Source: Asparagopsis taxiformis (Eukaryota > Rhodophyta > Florideophyceae > Bonnemaisoniales > Bonnemaisoniaceae). From it: a DNA stretch of 64,000 nucleotides. The stretch covers positions 1 to 64,000 of the forward strand of contig JALQPE010001730.1 of assembly GCA_030407315.1 (NCBI GenBank), in the 5' to 3' direction. Shown one piece after another: positions 53,076 to 63,002 of this stretch (positions are counted from its first letter, which is position 1; each line of letters starts with the position of its first letter). Both the position numbers and the translations under genes were made by a program. The notes under the pieces are model-generated. The model did not search any database, was not told where the DNA came from, and saw only the letters and a program-made list of their open reading frames with translations.

Positions 53076-56000
53076 ATGGCTCCGAGACGGACTCCTATTC
53101 GAAAGAAAACCACAAGTCGTAGGACAAAGGCGAGATTCGATTCACTCAATGTGGCCAGTCCCAGTAAACAGCTTCCTGGGAAACTGCAGGGAGAAATCCG
53201 CAGCAGTGATGCAGCCTGCATGAACAAAGAAATCCCGAGAGGTAATGAGCTACGACGTGAGTGTACCACAGATGACCTATTGGAGTCCCCAATCCCTATG
53301 GGTGACACAATAGAAGGTTGTATTGATGTGTACAGCAACAACGATGAAGCTGGAAGTGACATCTACGTAGCATCGAGCACGCTAATGGAATCGGAAGAAG
53401 CAACCGGACGAGGTTCTGATTCCATTTCAACTGGAGGCCCGATAGACCGAAATGCTGGGGATGAAGCATGTGGTGATTTCAAGGCATTACTACAATGGCC
53501 TGCGATGTATGGGGCTCTTCAGCTGAGTGGAACTCAAAGAATGACAAGAGCCCACTATGAAGGTACCCTGTTCGGAATGAATTTCCGCAGAGATCCAAGT
53601 GAGCACGTCCCGTCGGACTCTGTGATGCGACAGAAGATACTACCATTCTTGAGGAAACACTGCTATGCAAAGAGCTGTGACATCGAGTTTCCGATAGACC
53701 TTCGAAAGAGCGGAGCAAGAGCTGCACAGCATCGAGGTGCAGTAGGAACCCGTGGAACAACAGATGACAGAGACAATTGTGGAGGAATGGCGAAAGTTCG
53801 TATTGTACTCCCAAGCACATGGGCTCTGAAAGATGTCCAGACTCGACCAATCTTCAAAGCATTCCGCAGTGATGCGAACAATCGAAGCTCAGAAGGAGAA
53901 AAATCAACCGCAGAGTGCAGCATTGAAGATTCGTTCATTGCAAAGTGCAGGAGGGGTGTTTTGAGCGACCCATTCGTTCGCACAGCAGTTGTTCCCATTG
54001 ACAGCGATGGGAAAAAGGGTTTGAAGCACATTTATGTACCTGATGGAACAGCAATTCGAATCCGATGTCATCCAGGAGCTCGTCAGGTTGCCGTCATCGA
54101 AAGAGCAAAAGGGTTCAGGAAGAATGACAGAGATGGTGGGAAACCGAAGAGGAGAAGAGTGGCGGTTACGTCGTTGTGGGAACTTCATGCTAGGACCATA
54201 GTTACCTATGAGGCTCGACACGACGGTGAGCATGATGTGCATGTCGAAAAATATCTGCAGCCGCGAATGTCACATCTATTGGAATGGGAGAGGCAGCATG
54301 CTCTGCGAGCGATATCGCAATGTGTAATCGGAGCAGGAGCCAAGGGAAAAGAAACACGAGCTGGGGACGTGATAACCGTTCTATTACCAATTGGAATGGA
54401 AGAGGGTGATATTGTTCCACACGTCGTATTGGTGAACAGGTATTTGAAAGAGCAGGTCGGAGAAGCATCCACCATGTTACTTTGCTTTTCACCGGGCGCG
54501 AGCTTTGCTGAAGCCAGAAAACCGCCCGATAGACTAGGAAGCCCCAACTATGAAGAAATTCGTGTTTCAGGGGTGTTCTCGGATGGTTTCGGAGACCACA
54601 GGTCGCAATGGCACCCAGCGTCTCCGCGAGAAGATGCACCATGTTGGGGAAAGCTGGAGGATGGTCGAAACTACTTTGTTTACCGATTTCTCCTTTACAC
54701 GGATGACTTTGAACCATTCACAAGCAGGAAGGGAAGTTTTGGTGGATGCTATATGTTACCTCTCAATCTACCGCCTCGGAAAAGGGGAAGCTACCAAGCG
54801 GTTCGAGTGATTGGTTTGCCACCTCCGGGAGTGTCCACAAATTGTGTATTGCGATATATCGTTCAAGATATAGTGCGAGGAAGCACAGAGGGTTTCCCAA
54901 CGAAAAATGCAGAGGGAGAAGATATTGTGGTATTTCTAGACCCAGTGGGGAGCATTGGAGACTATCCTGCAGTTTCACATACCCTGGATGTTCTTGGACA
55001 CACATCAAACTCTCCGTGCCACATCTGCAGTTTCCGCAAATATGACCTGAGCAGTACTGGTGGCACGAAGAATGCATACACTTCGGTAGTGAACGGGCAA
55101 ACATCGACGCATGCCAGGAGCAAGTATCGGAATGCATCGACACGTAAGGATGCCACAGAAACCCAGCTTCGCACTCTCGGACTGGCTGCAGAAGAAGGGG
55201 AAGATTTACCATTTCATGTCCTGAGCACTTCCTTGGAAGCAGTGCAGGAAGAAGTACCGAAGACGGAAAACGGAGTTTCAGTTGTCCCAGCAATTTTTGA
55301 CCCGTACCGTTCCGCAGTGATAGCACCTGACCATCTATTGTCTGGACTGGCACAAGATGTACTGAACGCTTGTATTTCAGCTGCCAGCCCACGAATTCGA
55401 GAGGTAGCTGAATTGCAAATTCTGGGCGCTCTGAAGAAGTTCAGGATGGGAAGGCAGAACCGTTTATTTGGAACCAACAATCTGCTTTCCATGAACATGA
55501 GTGACATATTCAGTGTGCTTCTGATAGCACCTATGGCATTCGAAAACGCAGCTCGAATGATGGATGGGAAAGGGGAAGGTCATCGTGAAAAATTTGATGG
55601 GGCCGTCAAACTAGTAGTGATGTTTCAGAAGCTGGTTTCGTGTATTAGTTTCATGCCCGTATGGTGGAAAGACGGTCCCCATGAAGTAGAGACGGCTGAC
55701 GGAGAAGGTGGCAGGAATGAATACATTCTGGGAAGAACTGTAGACTACGTGGAGACGTTGAATGAGTATTGTCGGAAAGTGAAGGGAGCAGGAGCACATT
55801 TGGACAAGCCTAATGTTCATCGTCTTGTCGAGTTTTGTGTTCATACGCTTCCTGCCTACGGCTCTGTGAAGCACGTGCAGGAGCTTATATTCGAACGGAT
55901 GCATCAGCCGCTGAAGAAAGGTGTGAGAATGTCCAATCACCAAAGCGAACAGCTTTCAGCGCTGGAATTAGTTCTTGCGGATGACTGGCAGACGAGAGTG

Positions 56001-56879
56001 GCCATTGTTTTGCGCGAAATCGGCATGGAGCCACAACATTGGTCCTCGTCCGAATGCTCTCAAATGGTCAACGTTCTTTCACAGGAGCTAGGGAGAGAAA
56101 TAGATGTGGAAGACGAGGTAGTGAAAAACTGCTTCCAGGAACCGGTTCTCCAGCTTCTCTCCCAGCGTCGAGGAAAGATATTGTCGGCGGATGGTGAAAT
56201 TGTGACGTGGAGAGGGCATGGAGGTATATCTATTGACGAGGTCAAGGAGTACATGAATGGAAAATGTGATATGGCAGAGGGTGCTGTAGGTGTTTTCAAA
56301 CGGTTCTTTACCGAAAGGTACGGAAGCGGAACAAGCGGGTGTGGAAAGTATGCCGAATGGGTGAGAAGAGTTTCTAGAAGCACTACGACAGAGTGGGGAA
56401 GGAAAACAGTGCAGAGGTCTGGCTCTCTAGAATCAGGAGCTATCATCCATGCTGTTTGCCCTGAACAGATGAAATGTGAGGATGGTGCAACTTCACAAGC
56501 GATTCTGTACCCGGCGTCTCGTCTCACATCAGAGATAATGCGGGGAAGAATTAATTATGAACCGCGGTTTTTTATTGTTCTAGCGTTCTTTATCCTGAGG
56601 AACGAGAGTGCGAGAGATGAGCAAGGTACAGCTTATGGAGTTTGCCTGGGTTTGCAAAAAACTGATGAAGGAGTGTTCAAGGTCGAAGAGAGGCGACGAA
56701 CAGTAATTGTGGAGATGAGTGAGGGAGTCACTGAGGTGTTTGGTATGCACTATTGCAATGGGAGTGTATGCGAATATGATGAGAACATGAGGGAGGTAAG
56801 GCACGGACCCGGACTGCTGGAGGGTGGAGAGATATATGCACTATGTAGGCGAGACGGATTTCCACCGAGGGCTGCATGA
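53076..56879 (+). CDS. Large ORF, probable transposase (CACTA/Plavaka or KDZ-like)
   Basis: 1267 aa, intronless, ATG at 53076. The N-terminal 90 residues are basic and disordered. The segment DPVGSIGDYPAVSHTLDVLG followed by SNSPCHICSF (about residues 617-651) resembles the GDYP ... CxxC block of CACTA-type and Plavaka transposases, where a zinc-binding insert follows a catalytic Asp. Around residue 920-960, HRLVEFCVHTLPAYGSVKHV and ERMHQPLKKGVR recall the downstream helical part with a catalytic Glu. The assignment is by eye. I could not find terminal repeats around it, and the CCCTAG ends at 46196/46465 do not recur here. It could be a domesticated or immobile copy, or the autonomous partner of such elements. 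No frameshift seen. Confidence 0.55.
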   Translation: MAPRRTPIRKKTTSRRTKARFDSLNVASPSKQLPGKLQGEIRSSDAACMNKEIPRGNELRRECTTDDLLESPIPMGDTIEGCIDVYSNNDEAGSDIYVASSTLMESEEATGRGSDSISTGGPIDRNAGDEACGDFKALLQWPAMYGALQLSGTQRMTRAHYEGTLFGMNFRRDPSEHVPSDSVMRQKILPFLRKHCYAKSCDIEFPIDLRKSGARAAQHRGAVGTRGTTDDRDNCGGMAKVRIVLPSTWALKDVQTRPIFKAFRSDANNRSSEGEKSTAECSIEDSFIAKCRRGVLSDPFVRTAVVPIDSDGKKGLKHIYVPDGTAIRIRCHPGARQVAVIERAKGFRKNDRDGGKPKRRRVAVTSLWELHARTIVTYEARHDGEHDVHVEKYLQPRMSHLLEWERQHALRAISQCVIGAGAKGKETRAGDVITVLLPIGMEEGDIVPHVVLVNRYLKEQVGEASTMLLCFSPGASFAEARKPPDRLGSPNYEEIRVSGVFSDGFGDHRSQWHPASPREDAPCWGKLEDGRNYFVYRFLLYTDDFEPFTSRKGSFGGCYMLPLNLPPRKRGSYQAVRVIGLPPPGVSTNCVLRYIVQDIVRGSTEGFPTKNAEGEDIVVFLDPVGSIGDYPAVSHTLDVLGHTSNSPCHICSFRKYDLSSTGGTKNAYTSVVNGQTSTHARSKYRNASTRKDATETQLRTLGLAAEEGEDLPFHVLSTSLEAVQEEVPKTENGVSVVPAIFDPYRSAVIAPDHLLSGLAQDVLNACISAASPRIREVAELQILGALKKFRMGRQNRLFGTNNLLSMNMSDIFSVLLIAPMAFENAARMMDGKGEGHREKFDGAVKLVVMFQKLVSCISFMPVWWKDGPHEVETADGEGGRNEYILGRTVDYVETLNEYCRKVKGAGAHLDKPNVHRLVEFCVHTLPAYGSVKHVQELIFERMHQPLKKGVRMSNHQSEQLSALELVLADDWQTRVAIVLREIGMEPQHWSSSECSQMVNVLSQELGREIDVEDEVVKNCFQEPVLQLLSQRRGKILSADGEIVTWRGHGGISIDEVKEYMNGKCDMAEGAVGVFKRFFTERYGSGTSGCGKYAEWVRRVSRSTTTEWGRKTVQRSGSLESGAIIHAVCPEQMKCEDGATSQAILYPASRLTSEIMRGRINYEPRFFIVLAFFILRNESARDEQGTAYGVCLGLQKTDEGVFKVEERRRTVIVEMSEGVTEVFGMHYCNGSVCEYDENMREVRHGPGLLEGGEIYALCRRDGFPPRAA

Positions 56880-56999
56880 TTTTTAGGGAAGAATAAAATG
56901 AATAACCAGATGCATCACATATGAATTGTACACTCTAGGGCGGTGGTGGATTGGTGCAAAGTAGTGGGGAGAGGATCTGAGAGGATGGAGGGAGGTATG

Positions 57000-57515
57000 C
57001 TTACAGCAAAGTCATCGTTACGATGACTTTGCTGTAAGAAAACGTTTCCATTACAGTGGCCAAGAATGTTTTACCGGGTAAAAAAATCGTGGCAGCTGTA
57101 ATGATTTGCTTTCTTACAGCAAAGTCATCGTAACGATGACTTTGCTGTAAGGAACCGTTTCCTTGCAGTGGCCGAAGAATTTTTTACCGGGTAAAAAATC
57201 AGCAAGAAATTTTACCGGGTAAAAAAATTGTGGCCGCTGTAATGATTTGCTTTCTTACAGCAAAGTCATCGTTACGATGACTTTGCTGTAAGAAAACGTT
57301 TCATTACAGCGGCCACAATTTTTTACCCGGTAAAGAAATCATGGCTACTGTAATGTTTTCTTTTCTTACAGCAAAGTCATCGTAACGATGACTTTGCTGT
57401 AAGAAAACGTTTCATTACAGCGGCCACAATTTTTTTACCCGGTAAAGAAATCATGGCTGCTGTAATGTTTTCTTTTCTTACAGCAAAGTCATCGTAACGA
57501 TGACTTTGCTGTAAG
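57000..57515. repeat. Family II palindrome array, five 39-bp units
   Basis: CTTACAGCAAAGTCATCGT arms (19 bp) with a single central base occur at 57000-57038, 57113-57151, 57254-57292, 57365-57403 and 57477-57515. Between them lies a second palindromic word, TTTTACC-G-GGTAAAA, framed by ATTACAG(C/T)GGCCA and its inverse. The array lies between the 3' end of the transposase-like gene and the 58215 gene. Confidence 0.93.
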
Positions 57516-57539
57516 AAAACGTTTCATTACAGCAAATTC

Positions 57540-58214
57540 ATCGATAGTTAAGGTTAAGTAACCAACTTTAGGATGTCCAGAGGACCTGCTCGTTGTAAGG
57601 AATAAGGAATATTGATCAACTGACGAAGAGGAAGCATTTTGAATCGACTAGGGTAGGAACGCAATGAGATTTGGTATGCAAGAAAACTGAATCGCAGTAG
57701 TGAATAGGTAGTTGAAATGAATTCATATTGATGTTCTTTGGTGTATTGTCCATTGGAGCACATTGAAAACCATTTATATGATCACCGTTTAAATAGTCTA
57801 TGAATCCTTTGCAGCCGAGTACGCCAATAGGAAGAAATTCAAGCAGTGGCCTGCACGGGAACCGTTCATTTGTGAGTAGCAAAAGTTAGTGTAGAAATGA
57901 ATTTTTCAGACTTGTAGGAGAGGTGGATCGTAGTAAATGTATAAAACTCACGTAGAATCGATTGATAGGAATCAATGGTACGGAAGAAGAAGCGAGGTGG
58001 AGAGTGTGGATGAAATAGGTTGTTGGAATATGAATGATAATTGACGTGGTGAGGTAAACGGGTTCGATTGCATTATATGCGCTAGAGGTACATACTATTA
58101 GGTGTAGATTGATGGAAAGGGCTAAACGCTTTGTGGAGGTATCAGGATCAGGTAGAGTCAGAGGTGCTGAGCGGGTGCGGCGTAAGGTTCATCAGGACTG
58201 AACGTAGGTAGGGA
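57540..58214. other. Upstream region of the 58215 gene
   Basis: No gene or repeat recognised. Confidence 0.45.
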
Positions 58215-61200
58215 ATGTCTTGTCCGGACAGTATAAGAGAGGAAGCTGAGAGACGGGAAGCGCACTCGGAGGTACCACAATTGTGGATTTCATCGTCTAC
58301 ACAACATTTGAACAGAGAACCGATTGAACGAACTGAGATTGCAGGGATTACAATGGGAGACAATAGTATCATGAATACTACAGCGGAGAAGAGCAATTCT
58401 CCTTCTGCTGAAGAGAAAAGCATCACTATTGCTCAGTACAGCTCTTCTAAAGTGCAAGTTGATCCTCGCAAAGTGAAATTTCCGACAGTGACCTCCCGTT
58501 TGGTGCGACCGGGTCGTGTAAACGAACTGGCCAGCATTTTCATGGATAGAGGTTTCTCTACCACTGGAACTATGATTACAGTCTGCAAAATGGAAGATAA
58601 CGAAGGAGACGAGTTTTACTGCATCGATGGCTCTCATCGCATAGCTGCTCTGCAACTATGCCTGGAGAAGTACTCAGGAAAGAACAGGGATTCCTTGGAA
58701 TTGGTTTGGGTACAACAGTTGATTGCGCCGAACGGGCGTCTAATTTTCGATGCGCTGGAGGTTCTGAAACTGTCTCTCGAAGCCAATATACAAACTCACG
58801 ATGTCGCTTCTGTGAGCATTGCCGACAATGTGTGTGCGGTCATAGAGTTTCTCAGGTTTTCCAACCAGATGGATCTTCCTGTTGTCCGGCTTATTCCTAT
58901 TCTGAAAGAAGTGAGCTATATTCTGCCGTCCGACAGGAACCGTTCGGAGAACTCGTATAGGCAGTACATCAACATTGCGAAGGGGTTCAATCGCACAGAC
59001 AGCGTTGCTTTCGTGTACTGGAGCTCTATCCCTAGCGTTTACAATGCTTTGGATAGGAACAGAGAAATCGAGGATGCAAGAACCGAGGGAAGAGATCCGG
59101 ACTTTTCTCGAATTGACTCTGCCGATATGTACGGGTGCGTGCTCGATCTTGTCAATAACGCAATATTCCGCAATGGCACGGACGGACGCGGGACGCGCGA
59201 TAAGGAGTGGTTCCAGTGGTTTGTGCTCGAGATGACAGCGTCGTGGACAAGGATGAGGAGGAAGAGAGGACTTGTCAGAAATATCGGAAGCGGAAGTCCG
59301 TTCACGATGCGCACTTGGCTACTGGCTCTGTTGGCCATCTATGATATGGCAGAGGTCGTCCGCAAGTGGTTGAACTCTGCAACGATGGAGGAATTCGTGC
59401 GAACGGATTTGGCAGCAGAAAACGCGAAGGAGGTCGGGGATAATGATCATCGCATTGGAGAGCGCATTGTATTCGTCCTTGTCGACTTTCATGACGACGT
59501 GGTAGACAGTAGCAGTCTGAGAACCAAGAACGGGATGTTTACAAACAGTTTTTACGACAAACTGGAATATGCTACCGGGACAAAGGCAATGCAGGAGACG
59601 AAAGCGGAGGAGGAGAGGGAACGGAATCGCATGACCCCCGGAGAAATAGAAAAAGCACTTGTTGATGGCGCCAAAGCAGAAGACGAAGAAGCACCTACTG
59701 CCGCAGAACAGGGAAATAATTCTACAGAGAAGGAAACTGTGGAAACTTCTGGTCCTGTTCAAGCAGAAGAAGGAGTATCTGCCGAAGCCCAAGCAGAGCA
59801 GGAAGTTTCTGCTGTTGTGGAGGAAGAACAGGAAATTACTCCAAATGTGGTGGCTGAAGAAGTGATTCCTGCTGTCGCGACGAAAGCAATAGAAGAGGCA
59901 CCTCTGAGCACCCCGAAAGAAGCAGAAGACCGTCCTGCCGCAGCAAAAGAGGGAGGACAGGAACGTCCTGCCACGCGTCTTGCAGCAGCTGAGAAGAGGG
60001 AAGCAGAACGTCTTGCTGTTCTCCAAAAAGAACAGGAACGTCTTTCAGCTTCAAGGGCAGAGCGGGAAAGTCGTGCCAGGGATAATTCGCCGGGAAGGAT
60101 TGTCAGAGAAGATCTTCCTCAGGGAAGGAAACAAAGCGGCGATACGCAAAGTCTGGATATCAACTTGGACAATAGTGGTCGCATGGACATAGACACGCCT
60201 GGACAACAAGCTGGAGATGCGCAGAACCGCTCTGTGATATTGAAACTTCGAATCAGGACACCAGAAACTTACAGCACTAGCCCGGCCGAAGTGGACAAGG
60301 AGAATTCGGGAAGAAGCAGGAGTTCTGGTGGAAGCGGCGATGAAAACGAGTCCAGGTTGGATAAGAAGCGAAGAAGGGAAGATACTAGCGCGAAGTTTTC
60401 TGAGCCCAATACGCCGGATGACAACATTGAGATTGGGCCTCCCCGGGAAAAGAAGAGTAGAGTCAATGCAAGAGAACGAACGACTGGAGAAGAAGCACCA
60501 CTCTTCACTGACGAGCAAGAAAACTCCCTTCCAGACCGCACATTCGCAGAGGACATACCTGAGAAGCTGCCTTTATGCGTTCCTTCCAACTCGAGAATGA
60601 AGTATTATATCACAGAAGAAGACATTGATACAATCCGGACGGAGATAATGGAAGCAGCTGCAGGCTACTCTACTTTGGTATGTCCCCTCGGTTCTTGTGA
60701 AAGCCAACAATACTTCAGCTACCAGAGAAGAATGATCGACGAGCTTGGTTACGTGGTGTTGCAAGACATTTTCTCTTCTACTACAGTGGGAGCAGCTACG
60801 CACGAGTTATTCACACAGATGGCCAGCACATTCCAAGGTACTACAAGTGGCTCAAGTACAAGTCAGAAGAACCCGTGGAAACCACTTCGACCGAAAGACA
60901 GCACTGGTGTATTCAAGACGGACCGGAAAAGCATCTGCGATGACCTTGAGCAAGAAAGCGCGCGGCAGTACAGGAACAAGCTGATTCTGGAGCTAGGTAA
61001 GGCGATTTGTGCGGAGAACCTGAAGCTCGGGTTTGGAAGAGAAGAAGCGGTGGTCTTTCCAGAAACGGGTCTTCGTCTGATTTTGACCGCAGAAGGTAGT
61101 CAGGAGCAACTTATGCATACCGATGTTCCCGTCCGTGAGGGAACTGGAACTGGTCCTCTCAACTCGCCATCATATTTCATGATGGCTGCTGGTGCGGATG

Positions 61201-61475
61201 GGTTCATCATTCGTATCGCCAAGTTCAGCCATGTGTGCCTAAGTCATCCAGCGAAAGAAAAGTACCGCGTGCCAGTGACGAACGTGCGCATCCCACCGTA
61301 TTCCCTGCTTGTATGCCGAACGGACGTGTATCACGGAGGAATGGGATTCGCGGAGGGTCGTTCTTCGGTGAGGTACCAGCATCCTATCCGGTCCCATCTA
61401 TCACTGCGAACTTCCAGGGAGAAGTTGCTACAGCCTCCCTTCAATGTCAACTACTGGGAGCGTTTAGATATCTGA
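58215..61475 (+). CDS. ParB/DGQHR-like + 2OG-Fe(II) dioxygenase (DGSHR type), intact
   Basis: 1086 aa from the ATG at 58215; a second in-frame ATG at 58350 (MGDNSIM) is an alternative start. ParB/Srx-like domain at about 75-220 with DGSHR at 138-142 and PGRVNELASIF before it. A helical region runs to about 440. Residues 460-700 are a long Glu/Ala/Gln-rich segment with coiled-coil and basic parts. The dioxygenase covers about 785-1086: GYVVLQDIF, then GLRLILTAEGSQEQL, H968-T-D970, H1040 (TDVYHGGMGF), and R1059 in QHPIRS as the probable 2OG anchor. The triad is complete. It diverges strongly from the 12239 and 16090 proteins but keeps the same order and spacing, so it is an old paralogue. Family II palindromes flank it on both sides. 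Confidence 0.82.
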   Translation: MSCPDSIREEAERREAHSEVPQLWISSSTQHLNREPIERTEIAGITMGDNSIMNTTAEKSNSPSAEEKSITIAQYSSSKVQVDPRKVKFPTVTSRLVRPGRVNELASIFMDRGFSTTGTMITVCKMEDNEGDEFYCIDGSHRIAALQLCLEKYSGKNRDSLELVWVQQLIAPNGRLIFDALEVLKLSLEANIQTHDVASVSIADNVCAVIEFLRFSNQMDLPVVRLIPILKEVSYILPSDRNRSENSYRQYINIAKGFNRTDSVAFVYWSSIPSVYNALDRNREIEDARTEGRDPDFSRIDSADMYGCVLDLVNNAIFRNGTDGRGTRDKEWFQWFVLEMTASWTRMRRKRGLVRNIGSGSPFTMRTWLLALLAIYDMAEVVRKWLNSATMEEFVRTDLAAENAKEVGDNDHRIGERIVFVLVDFHDDVVDSSSLRTKNGMFTNSFYDKLEYATGTKAMQETKAEEERERNRMTPGEIEKALVDGAKAEDEEAPTAAEQGNNSTEKETVETSGPVQAEEGVSAEAQAEQEVSAVVEEEQEITPNVVAEEVIPAVATKAIEEAPLSTPKEAEDRPAAAKEGGQERPATRLAAAEKREAERLAVLQKEQERLSASRAERESRARDNSPGRIVREDLPQGRKQSGDTQSLDINLDNSGRMDIDTPGQQAGDAQNRSVILKLRIRTPETYSTSPAEVDKENSGRSRSSGGSGDENESRLDKKRRREDTSAKFSEPNTPDDNIEIGPPREKKSRVNARERTTGEEAPLFTDEQENSLPDRTFAEDIPEKLPLCVPSNSRMKYYITEEDIDTIRTEIMEAAAGYSTLVCPLGSCESQQYFSYQRRMIDELGYVVLQDIFSSTTVGAATHELFTQMASTFQGTTSGSSTSQKNPWKPLRPKDSTGVFKTDRKSICDDLEQESARQYRNKLILELGKAICAENLKLGFGREEAVVFPETGLRLILTAEGSQEQLMHTDVPVREGTGTGPLNSPSYFMMAAGADGFIIRIAKFSHVCLSHPAKEKYRVPVTNVRIPPYSLLVCRTDVYHGGMGFAEGRSSVRYQHPIRSHLSLRTSREKLLQPPFNVNYWERLDI

Positions 61476-61694
61476 TGAAATTAGTTCTTAATAGCATTCT
61501 ATGGCAGGCATCAAGGCCGCCTTCAAGTAAACGATGAAAGTTAGGCTAGTACATGACGTTTGCGTATGTAGACGGGTCGAGAGATATACAATACTCAATT
61601 TAATATGAGAAGGGGAGGAAACTATGGTGGGCACTACTAGAATAGAACAAGGTAATATCGCAGTCGTCTTTGGTTACAACATTGAGGTGAGGAA
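61476..61694. other. 3' flank of the 58215 gene
   Basis: No gene or repeat recognised. Confidence 0.45.
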
Positions 61695-61932
61695 GGCTTA
61701 CAGATGATGCAGTTTCGCTGGGGTGCTGACAGCAAAGTCATCGTAACGATGACTTTGCTGTAAGAAATCAAATCATTACAGCGGCCACAATTTTTTACCG
61801 GGTAAAAAATTCTTGCTGATTTTTTTACCCGGTAAAATTTTCTCACCACTGTAATCAAACCTTTCCTTACAGCAAAGTCATCGTAACGATGACTTTGCTG
61901 TAAGCATCCCGGGTAAACGGCTTCGGCTGTAA
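61695..61932. repeat. Family II palindrome block, two 39-bp units
   Basis: Units at 61726-61764 (one arm mismatch) and 61866-61904 with the TTTTACC-G-GGTAAAA element between. Outer words GGCTTACAGATG and CGGCTGTAAG make the block an inverted repeat as a whole. Confidence 0.88.
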
Positions 61933-62470
61933 GCGGTTGGGAGTTTCGTCCGTCTCCCACCCTGGGAAGGGTGAGAAGGGAAGTGTGGAGCCGGGAACAT
62001 CGTACAACGATGGTTTGGACGACTGTTGACGGCTCTGGGGAGCACTCTGCGTCGTGCAAGCCTGGTTTGCGCTGGCTGCACTACCTGGTATTGAACGGTT
62101 CTGTGCGCAAAGTTTACTCATGAAGGAGTTAGGGTGTTGTGTACCACACCAACCATAGTTACTAACATTTGCAGTGTACTCTAGTGATGTAATTATTATT
62201 CTAGTTTCTAGCTATACAATGATATTAAGTAAGTCAGATGTGCACAGAGCATGGTCTAAGCCTAGCACGGTAGAGAAAGATGGAAGAAAGATTGAAGGGT
62301 AGGCATGCAGAGGTATGAAGGCAGCAGTATGTGTAGACTATGGCAGTGGTAAGAAAATATTTCATGCACCAAAGGGTGGGTAGAGTGACATTAGAGAGGT
62401 GGTGTGTAGGGGGAAGGTAGGTGGAGATGATGAAGGAGGACAACAGAAACGAGAGCGAGGGTTGAGACCA
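61933..62470. other. Intergenic, nothing recognised
   Basis: No coding signal or repeat recognised between the two family II blocks. Confidence 0.45.
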
Positions 62471-62800
62471 ACGGCTTACAGATGGAGCAGTTTACCAGGG
62501 ATGCTTACAGCAAAGTCATCGTTACGATGACTTTGCTGTAAGGAAAGGTTTCATTACAGTGGCCATGATTTCTTTACCCGGTAAAAAAATTCCTGGCCGC
62601 TGTAATGAAAACGTTTTCTTACAGCAAAGTCATCGTAACGATGACTTTGCTGTCAGGAAACAAAACATTACAGTGGCCATGATTTCTTTACCCGGTAAAA
62701 AAATTCCTGGCCTCTGTAATGAAACGTTTCCTTACAGCAAAGTCATCGTAACGATGGCTTTGCTGTAAGGATCCTTGGTAAACTGCCTGAGCTGTAATTG
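62471..62800. repeat. Family II palindrome block, three 39-bp units
   Basis: Units at 62504-62542, 62618-62656 and 62731-62769. Outer inverted ends are of the form TTACAG..GAGCAGTTTACCA / TGGTAAACTGCCTGAGCTGTAA. The block ends about 200 bp before the start of the 63003 gene. Confidence 0.92.
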
Positions 62801-62944
62801 TCGTACAACGAAAAGTGATGTGGAAGGTTCGGATTGGTCAACCGCTGAATATCATTACCAGGGTGTATACTAATAGGAATATGTCAGATCTCTAAGTTTC
62901 GCCTATCTTACTCAGCTTACGCAGCAAAACAGCTTGTCGTTCAG

Positions 62945-63002
62945 ATCTTCTTCTCTCTTTCTCAATCTTTCACTCTTCGTTTGTCAATCACTCACCAAAG
63001 CA
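62945..63002 (+). promoter_or_regulatory. Pyrimidine-rich leader before the 63003 start
   Basis: CTTCTTCTCTCTTTCTCAAT tract running to CACTCACCAAAGCA and the ATG, like the leaders of the other palindrome-associated genes. Confidence 0.5.

Noticed and set aside
53076..56879. Autonomous partner of the CCCTAG-ended element as a firm call
   Set aside because: No CCCTAGTGGACATTT ends found around this gene in the window; kept only as a test to run.
57000..57515. Rho-independent terminators for the 39-bp hairpins
   Set aside because: Not meaningful in nuclear eukaryotic DNA; arms lack a T tail and occur in arrays.
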